64,000 nt of DNA from Phycisphaeraceae bacterium D3-23 (GTDB taxonomy: Bacteria; Planctomycetota; Phycisphaerae; Phycisphaerales; Phycisphaeraceae), in NCBI GenBank assembly GCA_039555135.1, contig CP114179.1, positions 3,720,001 to 3,784,000 of the forward strand. Direction: 5' to 3'. Below, in pieces: positions 7,892-16,206 of this stretch (positions within the stretch are counted from its first letter, which is position 1; each line of letters opens with the position of its first letter). A program made the position numbers and the translations under genes. Under the pieces are notes generated by a model. That model saw only the letters and a list, made by a program, of their open reading frames with translations. It was not told the origin of the DNA and did not search any database.

Positions 7892-8548
7892 ATGTCCGCA
7901 GCCCTCGGCAGCGCCGCCGCGTTCGCCCCGCAAAACACGCAGAACGTCCAGCCCAATCAGTCGGGCAACGCCTATGCCGACCTCGAATCGGGCGAGTTCT
8001 TGCAGATCATCCTCTCCGAGCTGAGTAACCAGGACCCGCTCGCGCCCAACGACACCGGCGCGATCCTCGAGCAGCTCTCGAGTCTGCGCAACATTGAGAG
8101 TCAGGCCTCGCTCGAGAGCAAGTTCGAGGCGCTCGTGACGCAGAACGCGATCTCGACCAGCGCGAACATGATCGGCAAGTTTGTCGAGGGGTTGAACTCG
8201 GCCAACAACACCGTCGCCGGCGTCGTGAATTCGCTGGCGATCGAGGACGGCAAGCCCATCCTGCGGCTGAGCGATGGGTCGTCGCTCGATGCGGAGCGTG
8301 TGTTGCAGGTGCGCGATGCCGACGGCGAGGTGGACAACATCGGCGGGCTCCTGGGCGGGATCGATCCTGAATCCGTACTGGGCATGATGGTCGCGGGGAC
8401 GGACAGCGAAGGCGAGGCCGTGACGGGCGTTGTGACGGGAATCCGTTTTGAAGGCGGCGCACCGTTCTTCGAGCTGGATACCGGCCGGGCGATGCCGTTC
8501 AGCGGGCTGCGTGCGATCCGCCCGCTCGATGAATCGTCTGCGGGTTAG
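7892..8548 (+). CDS. flgD: Flagellar hook cap / assembly protein FlgD
   Basis: FlgD caps the growing hook and guides FlgE polymerisation. The N-terminal signature is clear at about residues 38-80: SGEFLQIILSELSNQDPLAP then LEQLSSLRNIESQ, which matches the FLQLLVTQLQNQDPL region of the family. The C-terminal half is beta-rich and less conserved. At 218 aa the length is normal. The gene sits between fliK and a small unknown ORF followed by flgE. Confidence 0.94.
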   Translation: MSAALGSAAAFAPQNTQNVQPNQSGNAYADLESGEFLQIILSELSNQDPLAPNDTGAILEQLSSLRNIESQASLESKFEALVTQNAISTSANMIGKFVEGLNSANNTVAGVVNSLAIEDGKPILRLSDGSSLDAERVLQVRDADGEVDNIGGLLGGIDPESVLGMMVAGTDSEGEAVTGVVTGIRFEGGAPFFELDTGRAMPFSGLRAIRPLDESSAG

Positions 8549-8579
8549 TTTGTTTTGCCATTGATGTGGAGCGAATCGC

Positions 8580-8906
8580 GTGAGTGCGGACCCGGCCAGT
8601 TTGTTGCGGATGCTTGAGCCGGCGATCCGGCCGACGGGCGCAGCGGGAATTGCGCCACGCCGCGCAGCCCCTGCGCCGTTTGAGTCCAAGCCGTTCGATC
8701 AGCTGCTGCACGAGGCCCGCGTGCAATCAGGCGAAGCGAAACAAGCCGACGCTGCCGGCCAGGTGAAAACACCCGACCCGCTCGCAGATTTGGCGGGCAT
8801 CGCGCGGGTCGAGAACGCATCGCTGCGTGAGCAGCTCGAGAAGGCCCGCGCCGCGGCACCGCATTTGCTCAGTGTTTCACCCGAGAATCCATCCACCCCG
8901 GAGTAG
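8580..8906 (+). CDS. Small flagellar-operon protein between flgD and flgE, unknown
   Basis: A 108-aa protein starting at GTG 8580 and ending 3 bp before flgE. Many flagellar operons carry a small gene here (the TIGR02530-type flagellar operon protein). The segment KPFDQLLHEARVQ (about residues 38-50) resembles the early part of that family, but the later conserved FSKHAQ(E)RL motif is absent. The C-terminal part is predicted helical (ARVENASLREQLEKARAA). I can only say that it is a hydrophilic, probably helical, co-transcribed protein that may be a diverged member. Confidence 0.7.
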   Translation: MSADPASLLRMLEPAIRPTGAAGIAPRRAAPAPFESKPFDQLLHEARVQSGEAKQADAAGQVKTPDPLADLAGIARVENASLREQLEKARAAAPHLLSVSPENPSTPE

Positions 8907-8909
8907 GCC

Positions 8910-10622
8910 ATGCCGCTCACTACATCGTTGTTCACCGGCCTGACCGGGATGCAGACCAGCTCGCAGATGCTTGACGTCGTCGGCAACAATATCGCCAACG
9001 TCAACACGACCGCGTACAAAAGCAGCACGATCAATTTCCAGACCCAGGTCTCACAGATCCTGGCGAACGGCTCTGCGCCCAGCGCGCAGCTCGGCGGCAG
9101 CAACCCGGCGCAGGTCGGGCTCGGCGTCCAGCTCGCCGGCATCACGCGCAACTTTTCTGACGGCGGGCTCCAGCCCACCGGCGTCTCGACCAACGCGGCG
9201 ATCGAGGGCGACGGCTTCTTCATCGTCGAAGCCGGCGGTACCCAGCGATTCACCCGCGACGGCACGTTCACCCTCGACCGCGACTTTAATCTCGTTACCG
9301 CCGGCGGCGCACGCGTACAGGGCAACGGCATCGACAGCGACTTCAACGTTGTCCAGGGATTCCTCCAGGACGTCAACATCCCGATCGGCGTGCTCACCAT
9401 CGCCGAGGCGACCGAGAACGTGAACTTCTCGGGCAACCTCAACTCCGACGGCGTGGTGGCGACGCTCGGCTCGATCTCCACCTCCGACCCGTACTACTCC
9501 GATGCCGGGGCGACCACCCCCGCGACGGCGGGCGATGCGCTCGCGTCGCTTTTCGATGGCGCGGGCTCGTCGCTGTTCAACCTCGGCGATGTCCTCACCT
9601 TCACGGGCGTCACCCGCGGCGGCGCGGATGTACCCAACAAGACCTTCGAGATCGGCGCGGCCAACACCACGGCCTCCGACGGCTTCGGCACTACGCTCGC
9701 GGACTTCATGAACTTCCTCCAGGGCATCACCGGCATCGACCCCGGCCAGCCCGGCACGCCCGGCGTGAGTGTTTCGGCGGCGGGCGAGATCGTCGTCGCG
9801 GGCAACCTCGGCACGGGCACCGCGATCGAGGTCGAGACCACCGACATCATCGTCAACCAGGGCACCACCAACGCCCAGCCACTTACTTGGACGCAGACCC
9901 AGCAGGCCACGGGCGAGTCGGCAAGGACCACTTTCGTCGCCTACGACTCGCTGGGCTCGCCTCTCGAGATCGACCTCACTATGGTGCTCGAGTCCGCGAC
10001 CAACTCCGGCACGACCTGGCGTTTTTACACACACGCCGAGGACGATACCGACCTCGAGACCTTTATGGGCAGCGGCACGCTCCAGTTCGACACGAGCGGC
10101 CAGCTCATCGCCTCGACCGACTCGACGATCACCATCGACCGTAACAATACCGGGGCGCTGAACCCCCAACCGATCACGCTGAACTTCACCGACCAGTTCG
10201 GCTCGGTGACCTCGCTCGCCGACCAGGAGAGCCGTATCTCCTCGATCAGCCAGGACGGCACACCGATCGGCACGCTCGCGGACTTCAGCATCAGCCAGGA
10301 CGGCACGATCGTCGGCGTGTTCTCGAACTCGCTGCTGCGCGACCTTGGCCGCATCTCGCTGGCGACGTTCTCGAACAACGAGGGCCTGCTCGAAGTCGGC
10401 GGTAACCTCTACAGCAACACGTCGAACTCCGGCACACCGCAGATCGTCGATGCCGGCAGCGGCGGGGCGGGCCGGGTCATCGGCCGGGCGATCGAGCTGA
10501 GCAACGTCGACCTCGCGCAGGAATTCATCAACCTCATCAGCGCCCAGACCGGCTTCAGCGCCAACTCGCGCGTCATCAGCACCAGCCAGCAGCTCATCCA
10601 GCAGCTGCTGCAGACGATCTAA
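8910..10622 (+). CDS. flgE: Flagellar hook protein FlgE
   Basis: FlgE polymerises into the hook. The 570-aa protein begins with the rod/hook signature (SLFTGLTGMQTSSQMLDVVG, then NNIANVNTTAYKSS) and ends with the conserved C-terminal helix (GRAIELSNVDLAQEFINLIS, then AQTGFSANSRVIS). In between are flagellar basal-body and hook beta domains (GDGFFIVEAGGTQRFTRDG at about 100-118). It is longer than enteric FlgE (about 400 aa), which is common in phyla with expanded hook surface domains. The N- and C-terminal motifs make the assignment firm; a general FlgE/FlgF/FlgG-type label would be less specific than the flgD-flgE-flbD context allows. Confidence 0.95.
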   Translation: MPLTTSLFTGLTGMQTSSQMLDVVGNNIANVNTTAYKSSTINFQTQVSQILANGSAPSAQLGGSNPAQVGLGVQLAGITRNFSDGGLQPTGVSTNAAIEGDGFFIVEAGGTQRFTRDGTFTLDRDFNLVTAGGARVQGNGIDSDFNVVQGFLQDVNIPIGVLTIAEATENVNFSGNLNSDGVVATLGSISTSDPYYSDAGATTPATAGDALASLFDGAGSSLFNLGDVLTFTGVTRGGADVPNKTFEIGAANTTASDGFGTTLADFMNFLQGITGIDPGQPGTPGVSVSAAGEIVVAGNLGTGTAIEVETTDIIVNQGTTNAQPLTWTQTQQATGESARTTFVAYDSLGSPLEIDLTMVLESATNSGTTWRFYTHAEDDTDLETFMGSGTLQFDTSGQLIASTDSTITIDRNNTGALNPQPITLNFTDQFGSVTSLADQESRISSISQDGTPIGTLADFSISQDGTIVGVFSNSLLRDLGRISLATFSNNEGLLEVGGNLYSNTSNSGTPQIVDAGSGGAGRVIGRAIELSNVDLAQEFINLISAQTGFSANSRVISTSQQLIQQLLQTI

Positions 10623-10644
10623 TGAGCCAGCGAAAGCCCGCGTC

Positions 10645-10842
10645 ATGATCACCATCACCCGACTCAACGGCCGCAAGCTCGTGGTCAACGCCGAGCTTAT
10701 CAAGACCGTCGAGTCCAACCCCGACACAACGATCAAGCTCACGACCGGCGACATCATCCTCGCGAAAGAGACGCTCGCCGAGGTGGTCGAGTTGGCGGTC
10801 GATTATGGCCGATCGCTGCGTAAACTCCTTCCACCGAGTTGA
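10645..10842 (+). CDS. flbD: FlbD/SwrD family flagellar protein
   Basis: A 65-aa protein with the typical FlbD (SwrD) sequence: MITITRLNGRKLVVNAELIK, ESNPDTTIKLTTGD and IILAKETLAEVVE. In Bacillus subtilis the family member SwrD supports motor power; elsewhere the role is poorly defined. It follows flgE by 22 bp and precedes motA, exactly as in many spirochaete and Firmicute flagellar operons. The small size and complete motif leave little doubt about the family. Confidence 0.92.
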   Translation: MITITRLNGRKLVVNAELIKTVESNPDTTIKLTTGDIILAKETLAEVVELAVDYGRSLRKLLPPS

Positions 10843-10974
10843 TCCTGCGCAGCGCGAAGGTCCGGTAATGCTGCGCCCGAACGCGGGGTAGGTGCGTCTT
10901 GGCCGTGTTGGTTTTTCGCCTTGTTTACTGCAAGATTCTTCATGCCCGAAATTCGAAGCCCATGCGCATCCCCG

Positions 10975-10982
10975 ACCGATAA
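10975..10982 (+). promoter_or_regulatory. Possible sigma-28 -10 box upstream of motA
   Basis: ACCGATAA differs from the sigma-28 -10 consensus at one base and lies 38 bp before motA, in the 177-bp flbD-motA gap. No good TAAA -35 lies at 15-16 bp. The gap otherwise holds GC-rich sequence with nothing else I recognise. Confidence 0.28.
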
Positions 10983-11019
10983 GCACACAGTCTGACACCC
11001 TCAACCACGGTAGAGATCC

Positions 11020-11790
11020 ATGGACCTCGGCGTACTCTTCGGCTTCATCGGCACCTGGCTGCTGATCATCGCGACCCTGCTCATGGGCGGCAGCATCACG
11101 ACGTACATCGATGTGCCCTCGGCGGTGCTCGTGTTCGGCGCGTCGATCACGATCCTCTTCTTCGCCATGCCCGCGAAGTATGTCAAGGGTCTCGTCGGCG
11201 TCACGAAGAAGGCGTTCTTCTACAAGCCGACACAGATCGACAAGCTCATCGAAGACATGGTCTCGTTCGCCGAGATCGCCCGGCGTGACGGCATCCTCTC
11301 GTTGGAAAACGCGGTCAAAGACATCGACGATCCATTCATCGTGCAGGGCATCCAGATGGCGGTCGACGGCACGGACCCGGAGTTGATCGAGCAGGTGATG
11401 CTCAACGACCTGGACAACCTGGCCGAGCGCCACGAGTCGGGCAAGTTTATCTTCGACACGATGGGCAAGTACGCCCCGGCGATCGGCATGATCGGCACGC
11501 TGATCGGCTTGGTCGCGATGCTCGCCGACCTGTCTGACCCCGCCGCGATCGGCGCGGGCCTCGCGGTCGCGCTGCTGACGACGCTCTACGGCGCGATCGT
11601 CTCGAACGCCGTCGCCGGCCCGATCGCCGACCGATTGTCGAAACGCTCGGCCGAGGAGGTCATGTACAAGACCATCATCGTCAAGGGCGTCATGGCGATC
11701 CAGTCGGGCGACAACCCCCGCGTCGTTGAGCAGAAGCTGCGCACCTTCCTCCCGCCGTCCGAACGCGCCCAGGAAGAAGAGGCGGCGTAA
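11020..11790 (+). CDS. motA: Flagellar motor stator protein MotA
   Basis: MotA forms the rotating pentamer of the stator unit and transmits ion flow to FliG. The 256-aa protein has four membrane segments: about 1-25, 33-52, 148-170 and 180-202. The last two enclose the conserved proline region (GKYAPAIGMIGTLIGLVAML; GAGLAVALLTTLYGAIVSN). The cytoplasmic loop between segments 2 and 3 carries the charged residues expected to contact FliG. motB follows 32 bp downstream. Confidence 0.96.
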   Translation: MDLGVLFGFIGTWLLIIATLLMGGSITTYIDVPSAVLVFGASITILFFAMPAKYVKGLVGVTKKAFFYKPTQIDKLIEDMVSFAEIARRDGILSLENAVKDIDDPFIVQGIQMAVDGTDPELIEQVMLNDLDNLAERHESGKFIFDTMGKYAPAIGMIGTLIGLVAMLADLSDPAAIGAGLAVALLTTLYGAIVSNAVAGPIADRLSKRSAEEVMYKTIIVKGVMAIQSGDNPRVVEQKLRTFLPPSERAQEEEAA

Positions 11791-11822
11791 AGCTGAGTAT
11801 CGACGGCTGAAGGTTCCCCGCC

Positions 11823-12596
11823 ATGCCCAAGAAGACCTGCAAATGTAAAGAGGGCTCGCCCGAGTGGATGACTACGTTCGCGGACATGGTCACGCTGCTG
11901 CTGTGCTTCTTCGTGCTGATCGTGTCGTTCTCCGAGATCAAGAAGGATGAGCAGTTCCAGGCCGTGGTCGAGCACATCCAGCAGGCGTTTGGCATGCACG
12001 GCGGCGGCGGGCGACTCCCCACGGACGATGACCCCGCACTGTCACTGATCGAGCGGCTCGAATCGATCCGAATGCACCAGCAGCGCGTGCCCAACAAATC
12101 GAACGTCAAAGACCCGGGCCAGGTCGGCCGCGAGTCGCGCGTCACGACCGTGCGCGAGGGCACGCAGTACGCGATCGGCGGCGGCGTGCAGTTCGAGCCC
12201 GACTCGGCCGAGCTCACCCCCGAGGCGATGGACGGGCTCATCAGTCTGATCGAGAACAACAACCTCGCCGGCGCGAAGAACAAGATCCACATCACGGGCC
12301 ACGCCGGCGCGATGGAGCTCATGCAGCCCACGGGCGAGCAGGGCGACCTCATGGACCTGAGCTACCGACGGGCTCAGGCGGTCTATCGCTACATGACCGG
12401 CCCCGACATCCCCGCGGAGTACCAACTAGACGCCGAGCGATTCCGCGTCTCGGGCAGCGCCGCGAGCGAGCCCATCAATGCCCGCACGTACACCTCGGGC
12501 GAGGCCCGCGTCAACCGGCGTGTCGAGGTCATCGTGACCGAGGACGTCGTCGAAGACTTCCAGGACGGCCCGCCGCCGGGCGCGGTGGTCCCTTGA
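11823..12596 (+). CDS. motB: Flagellar motor stator protein MotB
   Basis: MotB anchors the stator to peptidoglycan and carries the ion-binding aspartate. In this 257-aa protein a single membrane segment follows a short Lys/Cys-rich N-terminus (PKKTCKCKEGSPEW); Asp21 in WMTTFADMVTLLLCFFVLIV is the predicted ion-binding residue. The periplasmic part (about 115-245) is an OmpA-like domain (VQFEPDSAELTPEAMDGL; ITGHAGAMEL; LSYRRAQAVYRYM; RRVEVIV). The residues near the plug do not let me decide between proton and sodium coupling. Confidence 0.95.
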   Translation: MPKKTCKCKEGSPEWMTTFADMVTLLLCFFVLIVSFSEIKKDEQFQAVVEHIQQAFGMHGGGGRLPTDDDPALSLIERLESIRMHQQRVPNKSNVKDPGQVGRESRVTTVREGTQYAIGGGVQFEPDSAELTPEAMDGLISLIENNNLAGAKNKIHITGHAGAMELMQPTGEQGDLMDLSYRRAQAVYRYMTGPDIPAEYQLDAERFRVSGSAASEPINARTYTSGEARVNRRVEVIVTEDVVEDFQDGPPPGAVVP

Positions 12597-12674
12597 TTTC
12601 GTGAGCGCGGTTCGCGTCGGGTTGAACCCGCCGCGCAATTTTTGCCGATCCGCTTAGGCCCCGTACGCCGTTCG

Positions 12675-12682
12675 GCCGATAA
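12675..12682 (+). promoter_or_regulatory. Possible sigma-28 -10 box upstream of fliL
   Basis: GCCGATAA, a full match to the sigma-28 -10 consensus, lies 48 bp before the fliL ATG in the 133-bp motB-fliL gap. TTAGG (12654-12658) sits about 16 bp upstream as a poor -35. It could start transcription of the fliL-to-flhG block. Confidence 0.35.
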
Positions 12683-12729
12683 GTAGCCGGTGTGGACGGG
12701 CCACCGCCCCGACCTGTTTGAGACTCCCC

Positions 12730-13293
12730 ATGGCAGATGAAGAAACCCCCGAAGTCCCCGAGGACGGCCCAGCCAAGAAGAAGCTGCCGATGATGACCAT
12801 CATCGTCATTCTTGTCGTCATGCTTGTCGAGGGCGCAGTGCTCGGCGGTGTGTTCATGGTGATGAGTTCCTCGCCTGGTGCCGCGCAGGCTGATGAGCCT
12901 GTCGATGACACCCTCGCCGCCGAGGAAGAAGAAGTCGAGGTCATGCTGATCGCGGACAAGTTCCAGAACAGCCGGCAAGGCGCACAGGCCTTCCTCTACG
13001 ACACAACGATCTACGTGCTGGTCAAGCGAAAGAACCTGGGCACGGAAGAAGAGATCGAAGAGGGCGGGGGCTTCGAGGCGACGGTGGCCGGCCACCTTGG
13101 CCGTGTCCGTGGCGAGATGGTGTCGATCTTCGCCCGCGCCGAACCCGCACACCTCAACGAACCCGAGCACCAGACCCTGCGTCGCCAGATCCTCGAAGCG
13201 ATGCGCAAGCGGTTCGGCAACGACCCGGACGGCGAGCCGTACGTTCTCGACGTCGTGATCAGCGATTGGAAACGCTACGACTCGGATAGCTAG
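12730..13293 (+). CDS. fliL: Flagellar basal body-associated protein FliL
   Basis: FliL is a single-pass membrane protein that surrounds or stabilises stator units. I start it at ATG 12730 ([13 protein letters not shown]) rather than a TTG 12 bp earlier; this gives 187 aa. One membrane segment spans about residues 18-43 ([20 protein letters not shown]), followed by an acidic linker and a periplasmic SPFH-like FliL domain ([31 protein letters not shown]). The C-terminus has the expected final beta strand. It stands where fliL is found in most operons, but the next gene is fliN rather than fliM. Confidence 0.88.
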   Translation: MADEETPEVPEDGPAKKKLPMMTIIVILVVMLVEGAVLGGVFMVMSSSPGAAQADEPVDDTLAAEEEEVEVMLIADKFQNSRQGAQAFLYDTTIYVLVKRKNLGTEEEIEEGGGFEATVAGHLGRVRGEMVSIFARAEPAHLNEPEHQTLRRQILEAMRKRFGNDPDGEPYVLDVVISDWKRYDSDS

Positions 13294-13324
13294 GACAAGC
13301 ACCCGCGCTAGCGGTGGAGCAGCG

Positions 13325-13747
13325 ATGAGCGATGAATCGAACGCAGTAGACGACGTGGTAGCCGAGGCCTTGGCCGAGGCGCAGTCGCAGGTGTCCGACT
13401 TGCAGGGCGAGGTCGACGCAGTCACCGGGCTTGACGCCCGGATGCAGACCGGCATCGACATGCTCGGCGATGTGGACCTGCAGGTTACCGTCGAGCTGGG
13501 CCGGACCGAGATGCTTGTCGAAGATGTCTTGCGACTGGGCAACGGCAGTGTCGTCGAGCTCGACAAGCTCGCGGGTGACCCGGTCGACGTGTTTGTCAAC
13601 GGCCGACTCGTCGCTCGCGGCGAGGTGCTGGTCCTGAACGACAACTTCTGTATCCGCATCAGCGAGATCGTCGCGGGTGTGGAAGACGCGCTACCCGCAG
13701 ACGCGGAGGTGGCGATTGCTCCGGCGTCGTCGTCGGGCGAGGGCTGA
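13325..13747 (+). CDS. fliN: Flagellar motor switch protein FliN
   Basis: FliN is the C-ring component at the base of the switch. The 140-aa protein has one SpoA domain at about residues 50-120: [40 protein letters not shown] and [20 protein letters not shown]. It ends in CIRISEIV and an Ala/Ser tail. The N-terminal 45 residues are acidic and helical. There is no CheC-like domain, so it is FliN and not FliY. fliM, which normally lies between fliL and fliN, is not in the window. Confidence 0.94.
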   Translation: MSDESNAVDDVVAEALAEAQSQVSDLQGEVDAVTGLDARMQTGIDMLGDVDLQVTVELGRTEMLVEDVLRLGNGSVVELDKLAGDPVDVFVNGRLVARGEVLVLNDNFCIRISEIVAGVEDALPADAEVAIAPASSSGEG

Positions 13748-13899
13748 TTTTCTTTGTGGATAACCCCCGCAGGGCCAGTAGTCTGGTACGCTGCGGTTCG
13801 TAACAGTTGATGGCTGGGTGGTTTGTGTCGGCAGGAAGCCGACGCGGCCGCGTGAAAACCAGTCGATGACCGCGAGCCAATGGCCATGGAGGGCCGTGC
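13748..13899 (+). other. fliN-fliO gap with possible structured leader
   Basis: This 152-bp gap contains a perfect hairpin, GTCGGC-AGGAA-GCCGAC (13827-13843), flanked by GGTTT and AAACC segments that could extend a longer stem. GGAGGG (13888-13893) is a strong ribosome-binding site 6 bases before GTG 13900. I looked for a c-di-GMP riboswitch pattern and did not find one. A promoter may lie here, but no box is convincing. Confidence 0.35.
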
Positions 13900-14769
13900 G
13901 TGCGGATGAGTAACCCATTTTGCGTGTCGTGGTTTCGCGTCGTGTTGGCGGGCGCTGTCGTTGTGTGTGGGGCGTGGTCTGGTACGGCCGCGGCGCAGGA
14001 CGACGTAGCCGATCGCATCGCCGCGCAGCGCGACCGCGCTGCCGAACAGGCCAGGCCGCCTGCCGATTCAGTCGATACTTCAGCCCGGACAAACGACGCT
14101 GGCGGCGAAGCGTCGCCGGCCAGCGGTGTCGAATCAGACGTCGATCCGGGTGTGACACCGGCCGCCGACAATGCGGAGCTCTCAGATATCCCGCCGACGG
14201 TCCACCCCGAGGAGCTGTTGCCGCTGGGCCCGACCGGCGCAGCCGAGGGCGACGGTGCGGGTGGGCAGCAGGATGCGATGGGATCGGGCTGGGTGATGAA
14301 CACGCTCGGTGCGTTGGGCGTGGTGATCGCACTGATCTTTTTGGTGCGTTGGGTCGCTAAGCGTTGGGGCGTGGGCGGCGGTGTGCGTGTGTCGGCGAGC
14401 CCGATCGTCGAGGTGCTCAGCCGAACAACCGTCGCGCCGCGGAACCATGTCGTGCTGCTGCGCGTCGGCTCGCGCATCCTCGTGGTAAATGACGGCACGT
14501 CTGGCATGCGGACGCTGGCGACGATCGAAGACCCCGACGAGGTCGCGGGGCTGCTGCAGTCCGTACAGGCCGCGGGCGAGTCGAGCATGAGTAACAGCTT
14601 TGGCAAGGTGATGTCGAAGCTGTCGGGCCAGTGGTCCTCAGCCGAGGACGCGGCGGAACTCGGCGGCGACGACACCGAGGTCGTCGTAGACCGCGCCCGC
14701 GGAGCGCTCACGGGGCTGCGCGACCGGCTCAATCTGTCCGCCGACTCACGGGGCGGGGGTGGCGCATGA
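13900..14769 (+). CDS. fliO: Flagellar biosynthesis protein FliO (FliO/FliZ family)
   Basis: FliO helps assemble the FliP ring of the export gate. The start is GTG 13900, chosen because GGAGGG lies 6 bases upstream; ATG 13906 is two codons later. The 289-aa protein has a signal-peptide-like N-terminus (WFRVVLAGAVVVCGAWSGTA), a disordered Asp/Ala-rich periplasmic stretch (about 30-125), one membrane segment (MNTLGALGVVIALIFLVRWV, about 130-150), then the cytoplasmic FliO domain (SPIVEVLSRTTVAPRNHVVL, LRVGSRILVVNDG). The stop overlaps the fliP ATG by 4 bp. Confidence 0.88.
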   Translation: MRMSNPFCVSWFRVVLAGAVVVCGAWSGTAAAQDDVADRIAAQRDRAAEQARPPADSVDTSARTNDAGGEASPASGVESDVDPGVTPAADNAELSDIPPTVHPEELLPLGPTGAAEGDGAGGQQDAMGSGWVMNTLGALGVVIALIFLVRWVAKRWGVGGGVRVSASPIVEVLSRTTVAPRNHVVLLRVGSRILVVNDGTSGMRTLATIEDPDEVAGLLQSVQAAGESSMSNSFGKVMSKLSGQWSSAEDAAELGGDDTEVVVDRARGALTGLRDRLNLSADSRGGGGA

Positions 14770-15818
14770 GCCGTGTTTTACACTTCTTTTTCGTGGCAAT
14801 CGTGGCCGCGCTGTTTTGCATCATGCCGACATCGGCGGCCGCGCAGGGTGCGAACGCGACGGGTGTCTCCGTCGATGACTCCGCTACGACTCAGGAATCT
14901 GACGCCCCCGACACGGTCGATCCCGCAGCCGCGTTCCAGGAAGCGCTCAACCAGACGCGGGGCCAGGCCGGCGTCGACCTCGACAACCCGATCTCGATCG
15001 GGCTCCACGCGGCCGGGGCGTTCTCCGGCATGATGGGCCCGACGCAGGGCACCACCAACGACGATGTACTCTTCGCCCCCGCCGCACCGCCCGGGGTGGG
15101 TGCTGGTGTACCCGGCGCCGGCGCGGCAGGGGAAGAACGGGGCCTCAGCGCGACGCTCTCGATCCTGCTGCTGCTGACTGTGCTCACGATGGTCCCCGCG
15201 ATCCTGGTGATGTGTACGAGCTTCACGCGCATCATCGTCGTCCTCGCTCTCCTTCGCCAGGCGCTGGGCACGCAGCAGCTCCCGCCCTCGCAGGTCATCA
15301 CCGGCCTCGCGCTGTTCCTCACGCTTTTGGTCATGGCCCCGACACTCAACGAACTCAACACGCACGTCATCACGCCGCTCAACGCCGGCGAGATCGACGA
15401 GACCCAGGCGTGGGAAAACGCGAAGCGCCCGCTAAGGCATTTCATGTTCCAGCAGATCGACCGCTCGGGGAACTGGGGCTCGGTCTACACGATTATGGAG
15501 TGGCGCGAGCCGGGCATCACCACCGAGAAGGCCGACCTCAAACGCGAAGATGTCGACATGCTCACGCTGATCCCGGCGTTCATGATCAGCGAGCTAAAAG
15601 TCGCGTTTCTCATGGGTTTTCGGCTGTATCTGCCGTTCCTGGTGATCGACATGGTGGTGAGCAGCGTGCTGATCTCCATGGGGATGCTGATGCTCCCGCC
15701 GGTGATGATCTCGCTGCCGTTTAAGTTGTTGCTGTTCGTCCTCGTCGATGGGTGGAACCTGCTTGTGGCGAACTTGCTGACGAGTTTCGATATGTCGCCG
15801 ATGCCCGCGCCGACGTAG
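14766..15818 (+). CDS. fliP: Flagellar export gate protein FliP with long N-terminal extension
   Basis: FliP builds the core of the flagellar export gate. I start at ATG 14766, which overlaps the fliO stop, giving 350 aa. Residues 1-27 are a signal peptide ending SAAAQ. Residues 28 to about 130 are a Gly/Ala/Pro-rich extension absent from typical FliP of about 245 aa. From there the fold is standard: LSILLLLTVLTMVPAILVMC, TSFTRIIVVLALLRQALGTQ, LPPSQVITGLALFLTLLVM and the C-terminal LMLPPVMISLPFKLLLFVLV. The region LTLIPAFMISELKVAF is highly conserved in FliP. Confidence 0.97.
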   Translation: MSRVLHFFFVAIVAALFCIMPTSAAAQGANATGVSVDDSATTQESDAPDTVDPAAAFQEALNQTRGQAGVDLDNPISIGLHAAGAFSGMMGPTQGTTNDDVLFAPAAPPGVGAGVPGAGAAGEERGLSATLSILLLLTVLTMVPAILVMCTSFTRIIVVLALLRQALGTQQLPPSQVITGLALFLTLLVMAPTLNELNTHVITPLNAGEIDETQAWENAKRPLRHFMFQQIDRSGNWGSVYTIMEWREPGITTEKADLKREDVDMLTLIPAFMISELKVAFLMGFRLYLPFLVIDMVVSSVLISMGMLMLPPVMISLPFKLLLFVLVDGWNLLVANLLTSFDMSPMPAPT

Positions 15819-15879
15819 CAGGCGTGTCGTGGCTGCCGTGTGCGCGTTTTTGAGTGGCGGTTGTTGATGGAGCATTGAG

Positions 15880-16143
15880 ATGATGATGGACAACGCGATC
15901 GATGTGACCCGGGAGATGCTGATGCTGATGCTGGCGCTGAGCGCGCCGATCTTGGGCGCGGCGTTGGTCATCGGCTTGGCGATCAGCGTGCTCCAGGCCG
16001 TGACGCAGATCCAGGAACAGACGCTGACGTTTGTCCCCAAGATCGTGGGCATGGCTTTGGTGACGGTGTTCACGCTGCCTTGGCTCGTGAGCCGGACGCT
16101 CGAGTTCAGCGCGAAGATGTTCGGCCCGTGGATCGCGGGTTAG
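15880..16143 (+). CDS. fliQ: Flagellar export gate protein FliQ
   Basis: An 87-aa two-helix membrane protein of the FliQ/SpaQ family, which packs around the FliP-FliR core of the export gate. The signatures are AIDVTREMLMLMLALSAPIL, then LAISVLQAVTQIQEQTLTFV and PKIVGMALVTVFTLPWLVSR. Length and sequence are standard. It lies 61 bp after fliP and 63 bp before fliR. Confidence 0.97.
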   Translation: MMMDNAIDVTREMLMLMLALSAPILGAALVIGLAISVLQAVTQIQEQTLTFVPKIVGMALVTVFTLPWLVSRTLEFSAKMFGPWIAG

Positions 16144-16206
16144 CGCCTGGAAGATTGACCATAGAAAGGTTGCGCGGTTTGAAGCCGTGTGAAACGAGTG
16201 TGACGA

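Noticed and set aside
13748-13899. c-di-GMP (GEMM) riboswitch before fliO
   Set aside because: A hairpin is present but the conserved GEMM core sequences are not.
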